Below, one piece after another: positions 56,209 to 64,000 of a stretch of DNA of 64,000 bases. The position numbers and the translations under genes are program-made. Under the pieces are notes generated by a model, which saw only the letters and a list, made by a program, of their open reading frames with translations, was not told the origin of the DNA and made no database searches. Location: positions 124,001-188,000 of the forward strand of contig CANMZB010000008.1 of assembly GCA_947502265.1 (NCBI GenBank). The letters are read 5' to 3'. Source of the stretch: an uncultured Sulfitobacter sp. GTDB lineage: Bacteria > Pseudomonadota > Alphaproteobacteria > Rhodobacterales > Rhodobacteraceae. How positions within the stretch are numbered: position 1 is the first letter of the stretch; every line of letters begins with the position of its first letter.

Positions 56209-57135
56209 TCAGAATTCCTCGGACCAAGGCGGGTTCGCTCCAGCGCGTGAAACCGTGATCGCAGCTACCTGTGCGCCATGCTCGAGAGCTTTGGTCAGTA
56301 CATCGGCTGACAGATCGGCCAGACCTGACTTGTGAAGCTGCCCCAGCTCTGAGAGCTTGGCCAGGATGCCCGCGTTGAACGTATCACCCGCGCCAACCGT
56401 GTCGGCGATCTCAGCCTTGACGGCGCATACCTGGACCTCCTCGCCGCTCGCCAGATAGCCTGTCGCCCCTTCACCGCCGCGCGTCAGGATCACAACAGAA
56501 GGCCCCTTGGCCATAAGTCTCTCCGTCTTTTCGCGCAGCGAGAGCGGCTCGGAAATCAGCCAGTTGAGGTCTTCATCCGAAACTTTGACGATATCTGACA
56601 GGGCCATCATACGGTCAAGCCGCGCGCGGTAGCACGCAATGTCACGGATAAAACCGGGGCGGATGTTCGGGTCGAGCATCACTGCCCTGCCCTGCGCGTT
56701 ACGCTCCAGCAAGCTGGCGTAAGCCTCTGCACCCGGTTCGCAGGCAAGGCTAATGCCGCCAAAGTAGAGCGCCGAAACCTCGCCCGAAAGCGCAGGCATG
56801 TCTTCGGGCGAGAGCATGCGCCCAGCCGAATTCTCATCATAAAAGTCGTATGTTGCGTGGCCGCCAACCAAGCGCACAAAGGCGAGCGTTGTCGGGCGTT
56901 CTGACATGATCAGATGGGAGGTATCGACATGGCTGGCCTTCAGCCCGTCCACAAGTTGCCGGCCGAACATATCTGTAGAGACGCCCGACAGCATGCCCGT
57001 CTGAACGCCAAGGCGGCCAAGCGCTATCGCGGTGTTGAACACCGCGCCGCCCGAATGCGGAACAAAGCCTTCAGCGCCCGTCACAGTCGCGGTTGGTATC
57101 ATGTCGATCAGGGATTCTCCGCAACAAAGTATCAT
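56209..57135 (-). CDS. PfkB family sugar kinase, probably fructokinase
   Basis: A 308-residue ribokinase-fold kinase. The PfkB signature 1 region is GGAVFNTAIALGRLG and the catalytic signature 2 is DTVGAGDTFNAG with the base aspartate. Context (mannitol and sorbitol dehydrogenases making fructose, followed by ED genes) favours fructokinase. It starts 3 bases after the ROK regulator stop, so the two are probably cotranslated. It could replace the decayed P-loop kinase at the other end of the block. 2-Keto-3-deoxygluconate kinase is an alternative. Confidence 0.87.
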   Translation of the reverse strand: MILCCGESLIDMIPTATVTGAEGFVPHSGGAVFNTAIALGRLGVQTGMLSGVSTDMFGRQLVDGLKASHVDTSHLIMSERPTTLAFVRLVGGHATYDFYDENSAGRMLSPEDMPALSGEVSALYFGGISLACEPGAEAYASLLERNAQGRAVMLDPNIRPGFIRDIACYRARLDRMMALSDIVKVSDEDLNWLISEPLSLREKTERLMAKGPSVVILTRGGEGATGYLASGEEVQVCAVKAEIADTVGAGDTFNAGILAKLSELGQLHKSGLADLSADVLTKALEHGAQVAAITVSRAGANPPWSEEF

Positions 57136-57138
57136 GGA

Positions 57139-58368
57139 TTACCCTTTCAAAAATGCGTTGCGATCGACGAGGAACCGATCCGAAAGTGGTAAGCTTGCGG
57201 CACCAAGCGATCGGGCATCGCCGCCGATCGTACCTGTCCGAACTTCGGGTATCTCGACACCGGACACAGCGAAGTCGTTCAGGCAAAGCCCTGTGCGCGC
57301 CACCAGATCGGCACGCACCTGCGCGGGAAGCGAGCCATCGATCAAAACGGTTTGAAAATCGATCAGGCAGTTGGCCGAAACGATCACCTGCGCCAAGCCT
57401 TTTGCCGCCCCGTCGAGCCAGTCGTTCAGAAGCTCGCGCGAGAAATCCCACGCATCAGGATGGCTCCAGCTCGTCGGCCTGCCCTGCCCCGCGCCCTCCA
57501 GCATCACCTCCAGCGTCGCCAGTGAAGCCACGTCAACAAGCTGCTGACGCGCGCCGCCCTCCTGTACCGCAACCGGCATAGACCCGAGCGCCGCCGCATT
57601 GCCGGTTCTGCCTTCGTAAAGTCTGTTGTCCAGAACAAGGCCGCCACCGACGAAATAGCCAATGTAGAAGTACAGGAAATCCCTCGGTTTGTCCTGATCA
57701 CCAGAGACGAGTTCCGCACCACAAGCCGCCGAGGCGTCATTGCAGAGATAGACGGGGAAACCGAATGACTTGCCAAGCTCCGCCGCAATATCGCGGTCGC
57801 GCCAGGCATCAAGCCTCCTGCCAACCTGCATCAATGACCTGTCCCACTCCCAAAGACGAAATGGCATGGCGATGCCGAGGCCTGCTACACGTCCCTGCTC
57901 GGCCTCTGACATGTCGCCCAGCCAAGCGGCGAGTGTCTCATTCGCAAAGTGCATGACAGCATCGGGCATTGGATGGCAATAAACTTCCTTTGTGTGGCGC
58001 CGCACCTTGCCTTCGAAGTCGACCAAAACGATCTCGGTGCTCCTGCGCCCGATCTTCAGCCCGAAAAAGAAGGCGCCATCGGCATTCAGGCCCATCGGAA
58101 CCGAAGGCTGCCCGACTTTACCGCGCACCCGCGCTCCCTTTTGCAACAGACTGTCGGCTTCAAGCGCACGCATGATGACAGAAACCGTCTGCGCAGAAAG
58201 CCCTGTGATACGGCTGATCTCTGCTTTTGACATCGGCCCATTCTCGCGCACCAGCGACAGAACCAGACGCTCATTGTAGGCCCGCATTCCGCCCTGGTTC
58301 GATCCGCGCGCAGCACGCCCTGTAAGGGCAATCTCACCTCTGGGTGCGTTGCGGAACTCGTTAAGCAT
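57139..58368 (-). CDS. ROK family transcriptional regulator
   Basis: A 409-residue ROK repressor (NagC/Mlc/XylR type). The N-terminal winged helix includes ENGPMSKAEISRITGLSAQT and the kinase-like sensor domain has the DNDASAAC-type segment YLCNDASAACGAELV and a sugar-binding VGGGLVLDNRLYEGRTGNA. It lacks a full ROK zinc/cysteine cluster in what I can see. It is the first gene of the operon ROK-fructokinase-gap-zwf-edd-eda-pgi, with an AT-rich inverted repeat upstream that could be its operator. Confidence 0.9.
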   Translation of the reverse strand: MLNEFRNAPRGEIALTGRAARGSNQGGMRAYNERLVLSLVRENGPMSKAEISRITGLSAQTVSVIMRALEADSLLQKGARVRGKVGQPSVPMGLNADGAFFFGLKIGRRSTEIVLVDFEGKVRRHTKEVYCHPMPDAVMHFANETLAAWLGDMSEAEQGRVAGLGIAMPFRLWEWDRSLMQVGRRLDAWRDRDIAAELGKSFGFPVYLCNDASAACGAELVSGDQDKPRDFLYFYIGYFVGGGLVLDNRLYEGRTGNAAALGSMPVAVQEGGARQQLVDVASLATLEVMLEGAGQGRPTSWSHPDAWDFSRELLNDWLDGAAKGLAQVIVSANCLIDFQTVLIDGSLPAQVRADLVARTGLCLNDFAVSGVEIPEVRTGTIGGDARSLGAASLPLSDRFLVDRNAFLKG

Positions 58369-58433
58369 GAGTTTTCCAATAACTGCCGGATGACGCTCTC
58401 CACGGCAAACTTCTAGATTCGGCGCCCCTTGTC

Positions 58434-58462
58434 AATTATTAAATCAATGTGAATTACTAATT
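58434..58462. promoter_or_regulatory. Candidate ROK operator
   Basis: An AT-rich inverted repeat with 11-base arms (AATTATTAAAT and AATTACTAATT, 9 of 11 pairs) around a 7-base centre lies 66 bases upstream of the ROK gene. NagC/Mlc-type operators are similarly AT-rich. Confidence 0.5.
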
Positions 58463-58502
58463 AGGGTCTTAGAAATTGATATCACGCCCTCTTCACGAGG
58501 GC

Positions 58503-58843
58503 AGTATCGAATGCGTAAACATGTGACGAACGCTTGAGTTGGTTGCAAATCCAAAAAAGCGCACAGAAAAACTCTCAACTAGGAGAATGTGACTGGATGC
58601 GAGCCGCATCACTGCACAGCTGAGCCTGGAGCTGTAAACGGATTAAGCACAGACCAGAAGTTGCTTGGAGTTTCCCCTAGCTCCAGCCGAAAGGAGCAAT
58701 GCAATACAGCTTGCTATCGTCAGTCTCCCTTAGTGATCGTGGTGTCGACAGGCGGTAAGCGTATGGCGCCGCAATTGCAGATTCACGACACTCTTCCCGA
58801 GATCCTGTCGATGGATTTCGGCGTAAACGTAAAGATCGAACAG
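58503..58843. other. Gap without a supported gene
   Basis: Between the ROK promoter region and the terminator at 58.85 kb I find no credible gene. A plus-strand ORF of 114 codons (58589-58933) has no ribosome site, no recognisable domain and runs through the terminator and the direct repeat, so it is not accepted. A small hairpin (GCCCTC/GAGGGC, 58486-58502) lies just before this stretch. Confidence 0.55.
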
Positions 58844-58870
58844 CAAAAAACCTCCTGCGAGCAGGAGGTT
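58844..58870 (-). terminator. Terminator of the two-component system operon
   Basis: Arms AACCTCCTGC and GCAGGAGGTT form a perfect 10-bp stem with a 2-base loop, and on the minus strand a run of T follows. It lies about 240 bases past the response-regulator stop, just inside the right copy of the direct repeat. Confidence 0.85.
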
Positions 58871-58889
58871 ATGAAAAGTATAGTATTTA

Positions 58890-58932
58890 TTGGTTGCGGG
58901 AGCTCGATTTCAGAAATACTTGCCTTTGTATA
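58890..58932. repeat. Right copy of the 43-bp direct repeat flanking the sugar block
   Basis: Same orientation as 41468-41510, with one mismatch (CGGGAGCTCG here, CGGGGGCTCG there). It lies between the terminator at 58.85 kb and the 3' end of the response-regulator gene, 17.4 kb from the left copy. Confidence 0.9.
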
Positions 58933-59112
58933 ATACGCCAAAACCAGATCACGCTTACCAAATCAATGCTTAGTGATTGCCAGCGACCACAGCTTTTACC
59001 GTCAAAGACGGCGGTTTGCAGACATTCTCTGCAGGTGCAAAAGACTAAAAAGCAGACTTGCAAGCGGACATTGATTTCAAAGGGGTGTGCCCCTAGCGCG
59101 TCGCCTACAGCC

Positions 59113-59742
59113 CTAGCGCAGTCCAAGCTGGCTTGCATGCCAAGCGGCTTCGGCGCGCGAGCTGATTCCAAGCTTGCTGTAAATGATCTTGATGTAACCG
59201 GCTACAGTGGAGGCAGCGATGCCCATTTCGGTTGCGACTTCTGCATTGCGCAAACCATTCCCGATTAACCGCAGGACTTCAGTTTCCCGTTCAGTGAGGT
59301 TATGTTTTTGCGAACTGGCGGGACCTGTCAGCCTGAAATGCTCCATGATCCTGCGCGCGATCGAGGGTGAGATGGCCGGGATGCCATGGGCCAGTTGTTC
59401 GAGATGACGTATAAGGACAGCCTCTTCGCTTTCCTTGAGCAAGTAGCCGTCTGCTCCCGCTGAAAGGGCCGCGACGATACTGGCATCGTCACCCATCACG
59501 GTTGTCACAACCTTGATCGAGGCCGGGTTTTCAAGCGTTAGCGTGCGAAGCACGTCAATGCCCGAGCCGTCGGGCAACCCTAGGTCGATCAGTGCAAGAT
59601 CGACTTTCGATGAGGCAAGCCTCTTTCCGGAGCGTACCCCTTCCGCGAGCATGATATTTGCGTCGGGATAGATTTTACGGGCGATATTTTCGAGCCAAAG
59701 ACGCACTTCTAGCAAGTCCTCCACGATGAGTATGTGCTTCAT
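59113..59742 (-). CDS. NarL/LuxR-type response regulator
   Basis: A 209-residue regulator. The receiver domain starts MKHILIVEDLLEVRLWLEN, with the phospho-acceptor Asp in ALIDLGLPDGSGID and the conserved lysine region YLLKESEEA; the C-terminal LuxR HTH is LTERETEVLRLIGNGLRNAEV. Phosphorylated by the adjacent kinase (ATGA overlap), it presumably activates genes such as the divergent lipoprotein and Slam-like pair; the target is inferred from position. A terminator lies downstream at 58.85 kb. Confidence 0.93.
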   Translation of the reverse strand: MKHILIVEDLLEVRLWLENIARKIYPDANIMLAEGVRSGKRLASSKVDLALIDLGLPDGSGIDVLRTLTLENPASIKVVTTVMGDDASIVAALSAGADGYLLKESEEAVLIRHLEQLAHGIPAISPSIARRIMEHFRLTGPASSQKHNLTERETEVLRLIGNGLRNAEVATEMGIAASTVAGYIKIIYSKLGISSRAEAAWHASQLGLR

Positions 59743-61904
59743 AACGCGGCTCCCACTCGAGGCTGTTCGATAGGAAACCGGGCAAACAGCACGGTGCCGA
59801 ACGCGTCGCTTTTCAAATCGAATACGCCACCCAAATTGGCAACACGGTTGGCGAGGTTGCTAATACCATTCCCTTTGGGGGAACTGTGCGGATCGAAACC
59901 GAGCCCATCATCACGCAAAGTGACTAAGAGTTCAGGGGCGGTATACAACAGCGCGTACACCACATTCTTCGCGCCTGAGTGACGAACGACGTTATTCGTC
60001 CCCTCGCGGAAGAGCGCCCGCAGCGTTTGCACGACCATTGGATCAATCTCGACATCAGGCAGCTCTGAATAGCGCCACTCCACAGCGATGTCTGCCACCT
60101 CGAAGTGGGTCGAGGCTTCGGCCCTCAGATCGGCGATAAGGCTGTGGAGCGCGCGTTTTTGTTTATCTGGATGAGCGGTGATCTCACGCAGATCTGTCAG
60201 GGTCTGGCGGATGAGGTCGTTCTTGCGGTCGCTGCGTGCGTCATGAAGGGCACTCACCAGCAGTACGCCGATGTTGTCGTGCATGTCACGGTTGATGCGC
60301 GTGCGTTCGGTCTCGATAGCATCAAGGTAGATCTGGTTCTGCTGCAGGCTTGTCTCGATAAAGCCGCTGATGGTTTTGGCACGCGTTAGGTCTTTGCTCG
60401 AGAACAAGCGCGTGCCTTGCTTGGCCCAGTCAAGGCGCAGAGCCGGCAAGCCAAAAACGGGCGCTATGGTCAGTGAAGCTCCATTCTCATGCAGTGCGGT
60501 TGTGACATCTGTACCTTTATCCAAAGGGGTGATGGACAAAGGGGAAAAAAGGTCATCCCAAAATTTGATCAGCACAGCCTCTTTTTGATGCGGCTCGATG
60601 CTATGGGGAATTTCGATGATGCGACGATAGATCTCTTCGGGGGGCATGGTGTCCTTTTTCTGGACCCAGTCGGCGACGCGTCTGCGAAAGGGCAGATATA
60701 GCATCCCGATTAAAGCGAGCGAGGTCGCGAAAGCGGGCGCGCGTTCAACCGAAAGACCATAGATCAATGCTGCATCTAACAGCAACAGTATCGCCACCCC
60801 AAACCCGTAGAACAGAATGCCAGCAGACCATGTGGGCAGATCAAACAACTGGTAGCGCGCAACGCCGAGCGCGATCCCTGCATAGATCAAAAGAAAGAAC
60901 AGGAATGCGGTACTTTGCGGCACCAAGACCTCGCGTCCCAGCAGCGTTGGCAGGATCGCAGTGATGACAAAACCACCAGCCCCGAGCGCAACAGACACGC
61001 CCAACCAGCCCAGCATCGCACGGGCGGCGGGATCGCGGCGATTCACGATAAGCTGAAACGCGATGGCCCCCAGCAAGGCAAGCATGATAACCGCAACCGA
61101 ATCTTGTATAAGTCCGACGTGCCGTGGCCAGTCAGCAATCTGGATAAAAAACATGACACTGCCAATGAGAACAGCAGGCAGGGGTAAGATAATACGCGGT
61201 ACGATCTGGCGCGGATAGATCAGGAACAATGTCAGGATTCCAATCCCAAATACAAATGTGCCAATGCTGTTGATGTGGCTTGCTGCTTTGAACACCCCGT
61301 ACCCAAGCGCCAGTTCGCGCGCGCTATATAACCCCGCAGCCCCCGACGACATCGCCAGACCGACACCTGTTAACAACACCATCCAAGCCGCAAGATCGCG
61401 TGTTCTAAGGCAAACAAGCCAAATTCCTATGATCAGCCCAACAAAGCCCACCGTCAGTTGCGTCCAGAACTTGATCGGCAGGTAAGAGATCTCGCGCCTT
61501 TCCCGCACTTTGGCCAATAGGGTGGTTTGCGCTTTTCCGTTCGAAACCGTCACCGACACCAGACCGCTGGTGAGCGCCTGAAAAAGCTGTTCTTGCTGCA
61601 GGTAAAAGTCCTTGGGCCCGCTCTCGCCGCCTATCATGTCGGGCTCTTCGATCAGGGTGACAGCGCTTACCTCGATAGGTGGTTTGCCTACCTCTCCGAT
61701 GCTGAGCAGCCTTTGAGAAATTGCAGATGTCGGCAGATCACTGCTTTGTTCGATCCCTGAAATAACGAGATACGCCCCATCGGCCTGCAGCCGTATTCCA
61801 AGCGAAGGCTGTGAGAGAGCCAGGAAAAGTACCCAAATGCCTACCAACAGGCTGCCAATCGTACATCCTGCAAAAATCAGCCCTGGTGCATACCATGCTC
61901 TCAC
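59739..61904 (-). CDS. Membrane sensor histidine kinase (NarL type, HisKA_3)
   Basis: A 721-residue kinase. An N-terminal transmembrane helix (about residues 7-30) is followed by an exposed region of about 120 residues and then a multi-helix membrane domain (roughly residues 148-390). In the last third lie the HisKA_3 motif RINRDMHDNIGVLL with the phospho-acceptor His, and an HATPase with GTNNVVRHSGAKN, DDGLGFDP and GNGISNLANRV. No known input domain is recognised in the external part. It is divergent from the lipoprotein gene and overlaps the regulator gene. Confidence 0.9.
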   Translation of the reverse strand: MRAWYAPGLIFAGCTIGSLLVGIWVLFLALSQPSLGIRLQADGAYLVISGIEQSSDLPTSAISQRLLSIGEVGKPPIEVSAVTLIEEPDMIGGESGPKDFYLQQEQLFQALTSGLVSVTVSNGKAQTTLLAKVRERREISYLPIKFWTQLTVGFVGLIIGIWLVCLRTRDLAAWMVLLTGVGLAMSSGAAGLYSARELALGYGVFKAASHINSIGTFVFGIGILTLFLIYPRQIVPRIILPLPAVLIGSVMFFIQIADWPRHVGLIQDSVAVIMLALLGAIAFQLIVNRRDPAARAMLGWLGVSVALGAGGFVITAILPTLLGREVLVPQSTAFLFFLLIYAGIALGVARYQLFDLPTWSAGILFYGFGVAILLLLDAALIYGLSVERAPAFATSLALIGMLYLPFRRRVADWVQKKDTMPPEEIYRRIIEIPHSIEPHQKEAVLIKFWDDLFSPLSITPLDKGTDVTTALHENGASLTIAPVFGLPALRLDWAKQGTRLFSSKDLTRAKTISGFIETSLQQNQIYLDAIETERTRINRDMHDNIGVLLVSALHDARSDRKNDLIRQTLTDLREITAHPDKQKRALHSLIADLRAEASTHFEVADIAVEWRYSELPDVEIDPMVVQTLRALFREGTNNVVRHSGAKNVVYALLYTAPELLVTLRDDGLGFDPHSSPKGNGISNLANRVANLGGVFDLKSDAFGTVLFARFPIEQPRVGAAL

Positions 61905-62117
61905 AGCTCGCGTCCTCTAACCGTAAAGAAATTCATTAATAGAAATAACCCTAAGATGGGTCAGGGTTTACCGCCAATTCTTTTTCGCGATTACCCCCTG
62001 AACGGGGGGCAGCAGGAACGAAGAAATTATCAAATGATGAACAAAGCTCGGATTGTGGCGGTGAAACAGGCCTCACACCGGAGAGTGATCGAAGTTGATT
62101 TTGGAGTACCTAAAACT

Positions 62118-62918
62118 ATGCATATTAAAAGCATATTTAAGACGGCAACCGCAGTTGTAGCAGTTCTATCGCTGGCTGGCTGTTTAGGCAGCAACTCGTC
62201 AAGCACGCCGACAAGCGCCCCTTCGGGCAGCACCGGCGGCAGCACAGCCGGTGGAACAACCGGTGGCGGCACGACCGGTGGAACAACCGGTGGCGGCACA
62301 ACCGGTGGAACAACCGGTGGCGGCACAACCGGCGGATCGACGACTGGTGGCGGGACCACTGGTGGCACCACAGGCGGTAGTACAAGCACTCAAGCCGCCT
62401 TTGACACCAAGTCGCAAAGCTACATCTTTTTAGTGCCGACAAGTCGGCCCATCACTGGCACCGCGAATTACACCGGCGAAATCTCCATGCTCACCCAAGC
62501 CAACGCCGCTGATGCTGCCGAAGCAGTGGTTGGTAATCTCAACATGGGCGTGAATTTCGGAAGTGGTGTTACAAATCCGGTTACGGCGACAGCTGGTAAC
62601 TTTTCGGGCAACGTAAACGGGCAAGCAACCACTTTAACCGGCACTCTGAGTACCGCAAATGCAATAGCCGGTGATGTAAATTCAGTTACTGCTACGACCA
62701 ATCAAGTGGGCACAATAACCGGTGTCACGGCCACCCTGCGCGGTGCTGTCAGCGGCCCGGGCGGCGGGTTGTCGGGCGACGCCCGAATGATCCTAAACGG
62801 AAACTTAAAGGAAGCGGGCGGCGCAAAAATCTCGGGGGGGCACCAGACCACGATCTTCCCGACGGGCGGGGGAACCTCGATCGCAACGGGTGGCAGCCTG
62901 TACGCCGACAAAAACTAA
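62118..62918 (+). CDS. Surface lipoprotein candidate with Gly/Thr repeat linker (TbpB-like C-terminus)
   Basis: A 266-residue lipoprotein. The signal peptide ends in the lipobox LAGC at about residue 19-22. A Ser/Thr/Gly-rich linker (about residues 23-90) carries GGTTGGGTT repeats. The remaining part is glycine- and threonine-rich beta-strand sequence, with NFSGNVNGQATTLTG and a final GGG segment, resembling transferrin-binding-protein-like beta-barrel domains of Slam substrates. The start at 62118 is chosen for the signal peptide, although the ribosome site is distant. It is followed three bases later by a Slam-like gene, its probable exporter. Confidence 0.75.
   Translation: MHIKSIFKTATAVVAVLSLAGCLGSNSSSTPTSAPSGSTGGSTAGGTTGGGTTGGTTGGGTTGGTTGGGTTGGSTTGGGTTGGTTGGSTSTQAAFDTKSQSYIFLVPTSRPITGTANYTGEISMLTQANAADAAEAVVGNLNMGVNFGSGVTNPVTATAGNFSGNVNGQATTLTGTLSTANAIAGDVNSVTATTNQVGTITGVTATLRGAVSGPGGGLSGDARMILNGNLKEAGGAKISGGHQTTIFPTGGGTSIATGGSLYADKN
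62250..62330. repeat. Three copies of a 27-bp in-frame repeat in the lipoprotein linker
   Basis: Units start at 62250, 62277 and 62304 and encode G-G-T-T-G-G-G-T-T. One synonymous base (acg for aca) in the first unit is the only difference. A degenerate continuation follows to about 62387. Copy number can change without loss of frame. Confidence 0.92.
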
Positions 62919-62921
62919 ACT

Positions 62922-64000
62922 GTGCATAAATTTCTGTGCATCTTCGTGTTGGGGCTGGGCGTGCTTTGCGCACAGCCCCATATCGCACGCGCCGCCCCGA
63001 ATACCTGGCCGCGCGCACTTGAGTTAATGGCCGCAGGCCAGGTCGAAGCGGCGCTGCCCTTGCTCGAGCGTTTGGTATCGGACAATCCCAATGATAAGAA
63101 TTACCGGTTCGAACTGGCAGTGGCCTTGTACCGCCTCGAAAAGAATTTTCGCGCGAAATGGCAGTTGGAACAGATACGTGGCGCCCGTCTGACGCCTGCC
63201 GAGTCGCAGATGGTAGAGACCTTCCTGGCCCAGATCGCAGCGCGCAGCGAGTGGTCGGGTTCTTTTGAAATTGCTGTAAAACCCGAAAGTAATATGGGCC
63301 AGAAAACCGATGTCGAGACCGTCAATATCGGTGGTCTCGACTTTGCACTCAACCCCGATGCGCGTGCAGAACCCGGAATGAGCCTGCTGGTCACTGCTGG
63401 CCTGCGCTATACCCCGAAGATCACTGAACAATGGGGCGCCGTTTTTTCCTTGGCGACGCATCTCCGATATAACGAGCGCGTCAGCCTGCGCGACTATCAG
63501 GTGTTCGCGCGGACAGGATTACAATATGCGCCGGATGCACGCAGCAGTACTGCCGCAGGAATTCAGCAAGAATACCGTTGGATTGGGAATGCCCCCTATT
63601 CGCGCACCAGCGGCATCTGGGCGGAATATGCCCGCCTCATCGGCACACGCGGCAGGTTAGATTTCGGGGTCAGTTTGGGTTTGACACGCCATGATGTCGC
63701 TCTGCCGGACAGTCGTCGTGGCCTGTTTAGCGCGAGCTATTCCCACGCAATCACAAGCAACGCGCGTGTCACGGTTTCTGGCTATTATGAGAAGACTTTG
63801 GGTAACCTGCCCAATCTGTCGGGGACCCGCACGGCCCTGAGCATATCGGGGCTTTATGCATGGCGGGGTGGGTTAATGACGTCTTTGGAACTGGGCCAGC
63901 ACTACGACAACAGGAACGGACCGGAGCCGCTGTTCGGTCTCACAAGAGAGGATGCGAAAACATCGCTCTCGGCAACCATATACCACCGCGATTTGCACAT
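62922..64000 (+). CDS. Slam-like outer-membrane protein (DUF560; 3' part beyond window)
   Basis: Open to the window end, at least 359 residues. A signal peptide (MHKFLCIFVLGLGVLCAQ, GTG start, no clear ribosome site) precedes a TPR-like part (AAGQVEAALPLLERLVSDNP and YRFELAVALYRLEKNFRA). After about residue 100, repeated amphipathic beta strands follow (SGSFEIAVKPESNMGQKT, GLRYTPKITEQWGAVFS), as in the DUF560 barrel of surface lipoprotein assembly modifiers. Slam proteins move lipoproteins to the cell surface. Placement directly after a lipoprotein gene supports this. Ordinary porin-like proteins with TPR are an alternative. Confidence 0.78.
   Translation, partial: MHKFLCIFVLGLGVLCAQPHIARAAPNTWPRALELMAAGQVEAALPLLERLVSDNPNDKNYRFELAVALYRLEKNFRAKWQLEQIRGARLTPAESQMVETFLAQIAARSEWSGSFEIAVKPESNMGQKTDVETVNIGGLDFALNPDARAEPGMSLLVTAGLRYTPKITEQWGAVFSLATHLRYNERVSLRDYQVFARTGLQYAPDARSSTAAGIQQEYRWIGNAPYSRTSGIWAEYARLIGTRGRLDFGVSLGLTRHDVALPDSRRGLFSASYSHAITSNARVTVSGYYEKTLGNLPNLSGTRTALSISGLYAWRGGLMTSLELGQHYDNRNGPEPLFGLTREDAKTSLSATIYHRDLH

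Noticed and set aside
58589-58933. Plus-strand ORF of 114 codons between the ROK gene and the response regulator
   Set aside because: It has no ribosome site or domain and passes through a terminator and the direct repeat.
62030-62389. Proline/valine-rich minus-strand ORF opposite the lipoprotein linker
   Set aside because: It arises from the 27-bp repeats read in antisense.

Overview
The window looks like a chromosomal segment of an alphaproteobacterium of the order Rhodobacterales, most likely a marine Roseobacter-group member. The evidence is the GC-rich codon usage, an IscR with a single cysteine, a CckA-type kinase, a polyol operon arranged as in Rhodobacter sphaeroides (smoEFGK-smoS-mtlK), a GTTC-N7-GTTC SOS box at recA and several Rhodobacterales-type small proteins. 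The genus cannot be fixed from sequence alone.

Layout. 1-5.8 kb: iron-sulfur (suf) operon on the minus strand, iscR - cysteine desulfurase - sufB - small membrane protein - polysaccharide pyruvyl transferase-like gene - sufC - sufD (cut by the window edge), with an Irr/ICE-like palindrome upstream. 5.9-21.8 kb: mostly core genes (hydrolase, HD protein, radical SAM/SPASM protein, icd, Lrp regulator, SMR pump, typA, alaS, recA, sulfotransferase-like protein, cckA, an RsmB-type methyltransferase). 21.8-32.3 kb: an arginine/guanidino-compound catabolic block with DDAH, a 2-ketoarginine decarboxylase (AruI type), an aminotransferase (AruH type), a TetR regulator and an amino-acid ABC importer. It lies between the rRNA methyltransferase gene and guaB, and a guanidinobutyrase/agmatinase sits on the far side of guaB. 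A second, diverged copy of the guaB 3' end lies at the other edge of this block. 32.4-41 kb: a RACo-type corrinoid-protein activator, a tRNA-Gly(CCC), a zwf-pgl-pgi operon, a frameshifted radical SAM gene and a DUF2855 gene.

41-59 kb: a sugar and polyol block of about 17.4 kb bounded by a 43-bp near-perfect direct repeat (41468-41510 and 58890-58932), with the C-terminal stump of a tyrosine recombinase just outside the left copy. Inside are a decayed P-loop sugar kinase, mannitol and sorbitol dehydrogenases, a polyol ABC importer, a LacI regulator, a second set of upper-glycolysis and Entner-Doudoroff genes (pgi, eda, edd, zwf, gap), a PfkB fructokinase and a ROK regulator. The logic is polyol uptake, oxidation to fructose, phosphorylation, isomerisation to glucose-6-phosphate and Entner-Doudoroff breakdown. 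The second pgi is broken by a frameshifting deletion, so the intact pgi at 35 kb probably serves both sets.

59-64 kb: a NarL-type two-component system divergent from a lipoprotein with a Gly/Thr repeat linker and the start of a Slam-like (DUF560) outer-membrane protein. This is a candidate surface-lipoprotein export pair (type XI secretion) and continues beyond the window.
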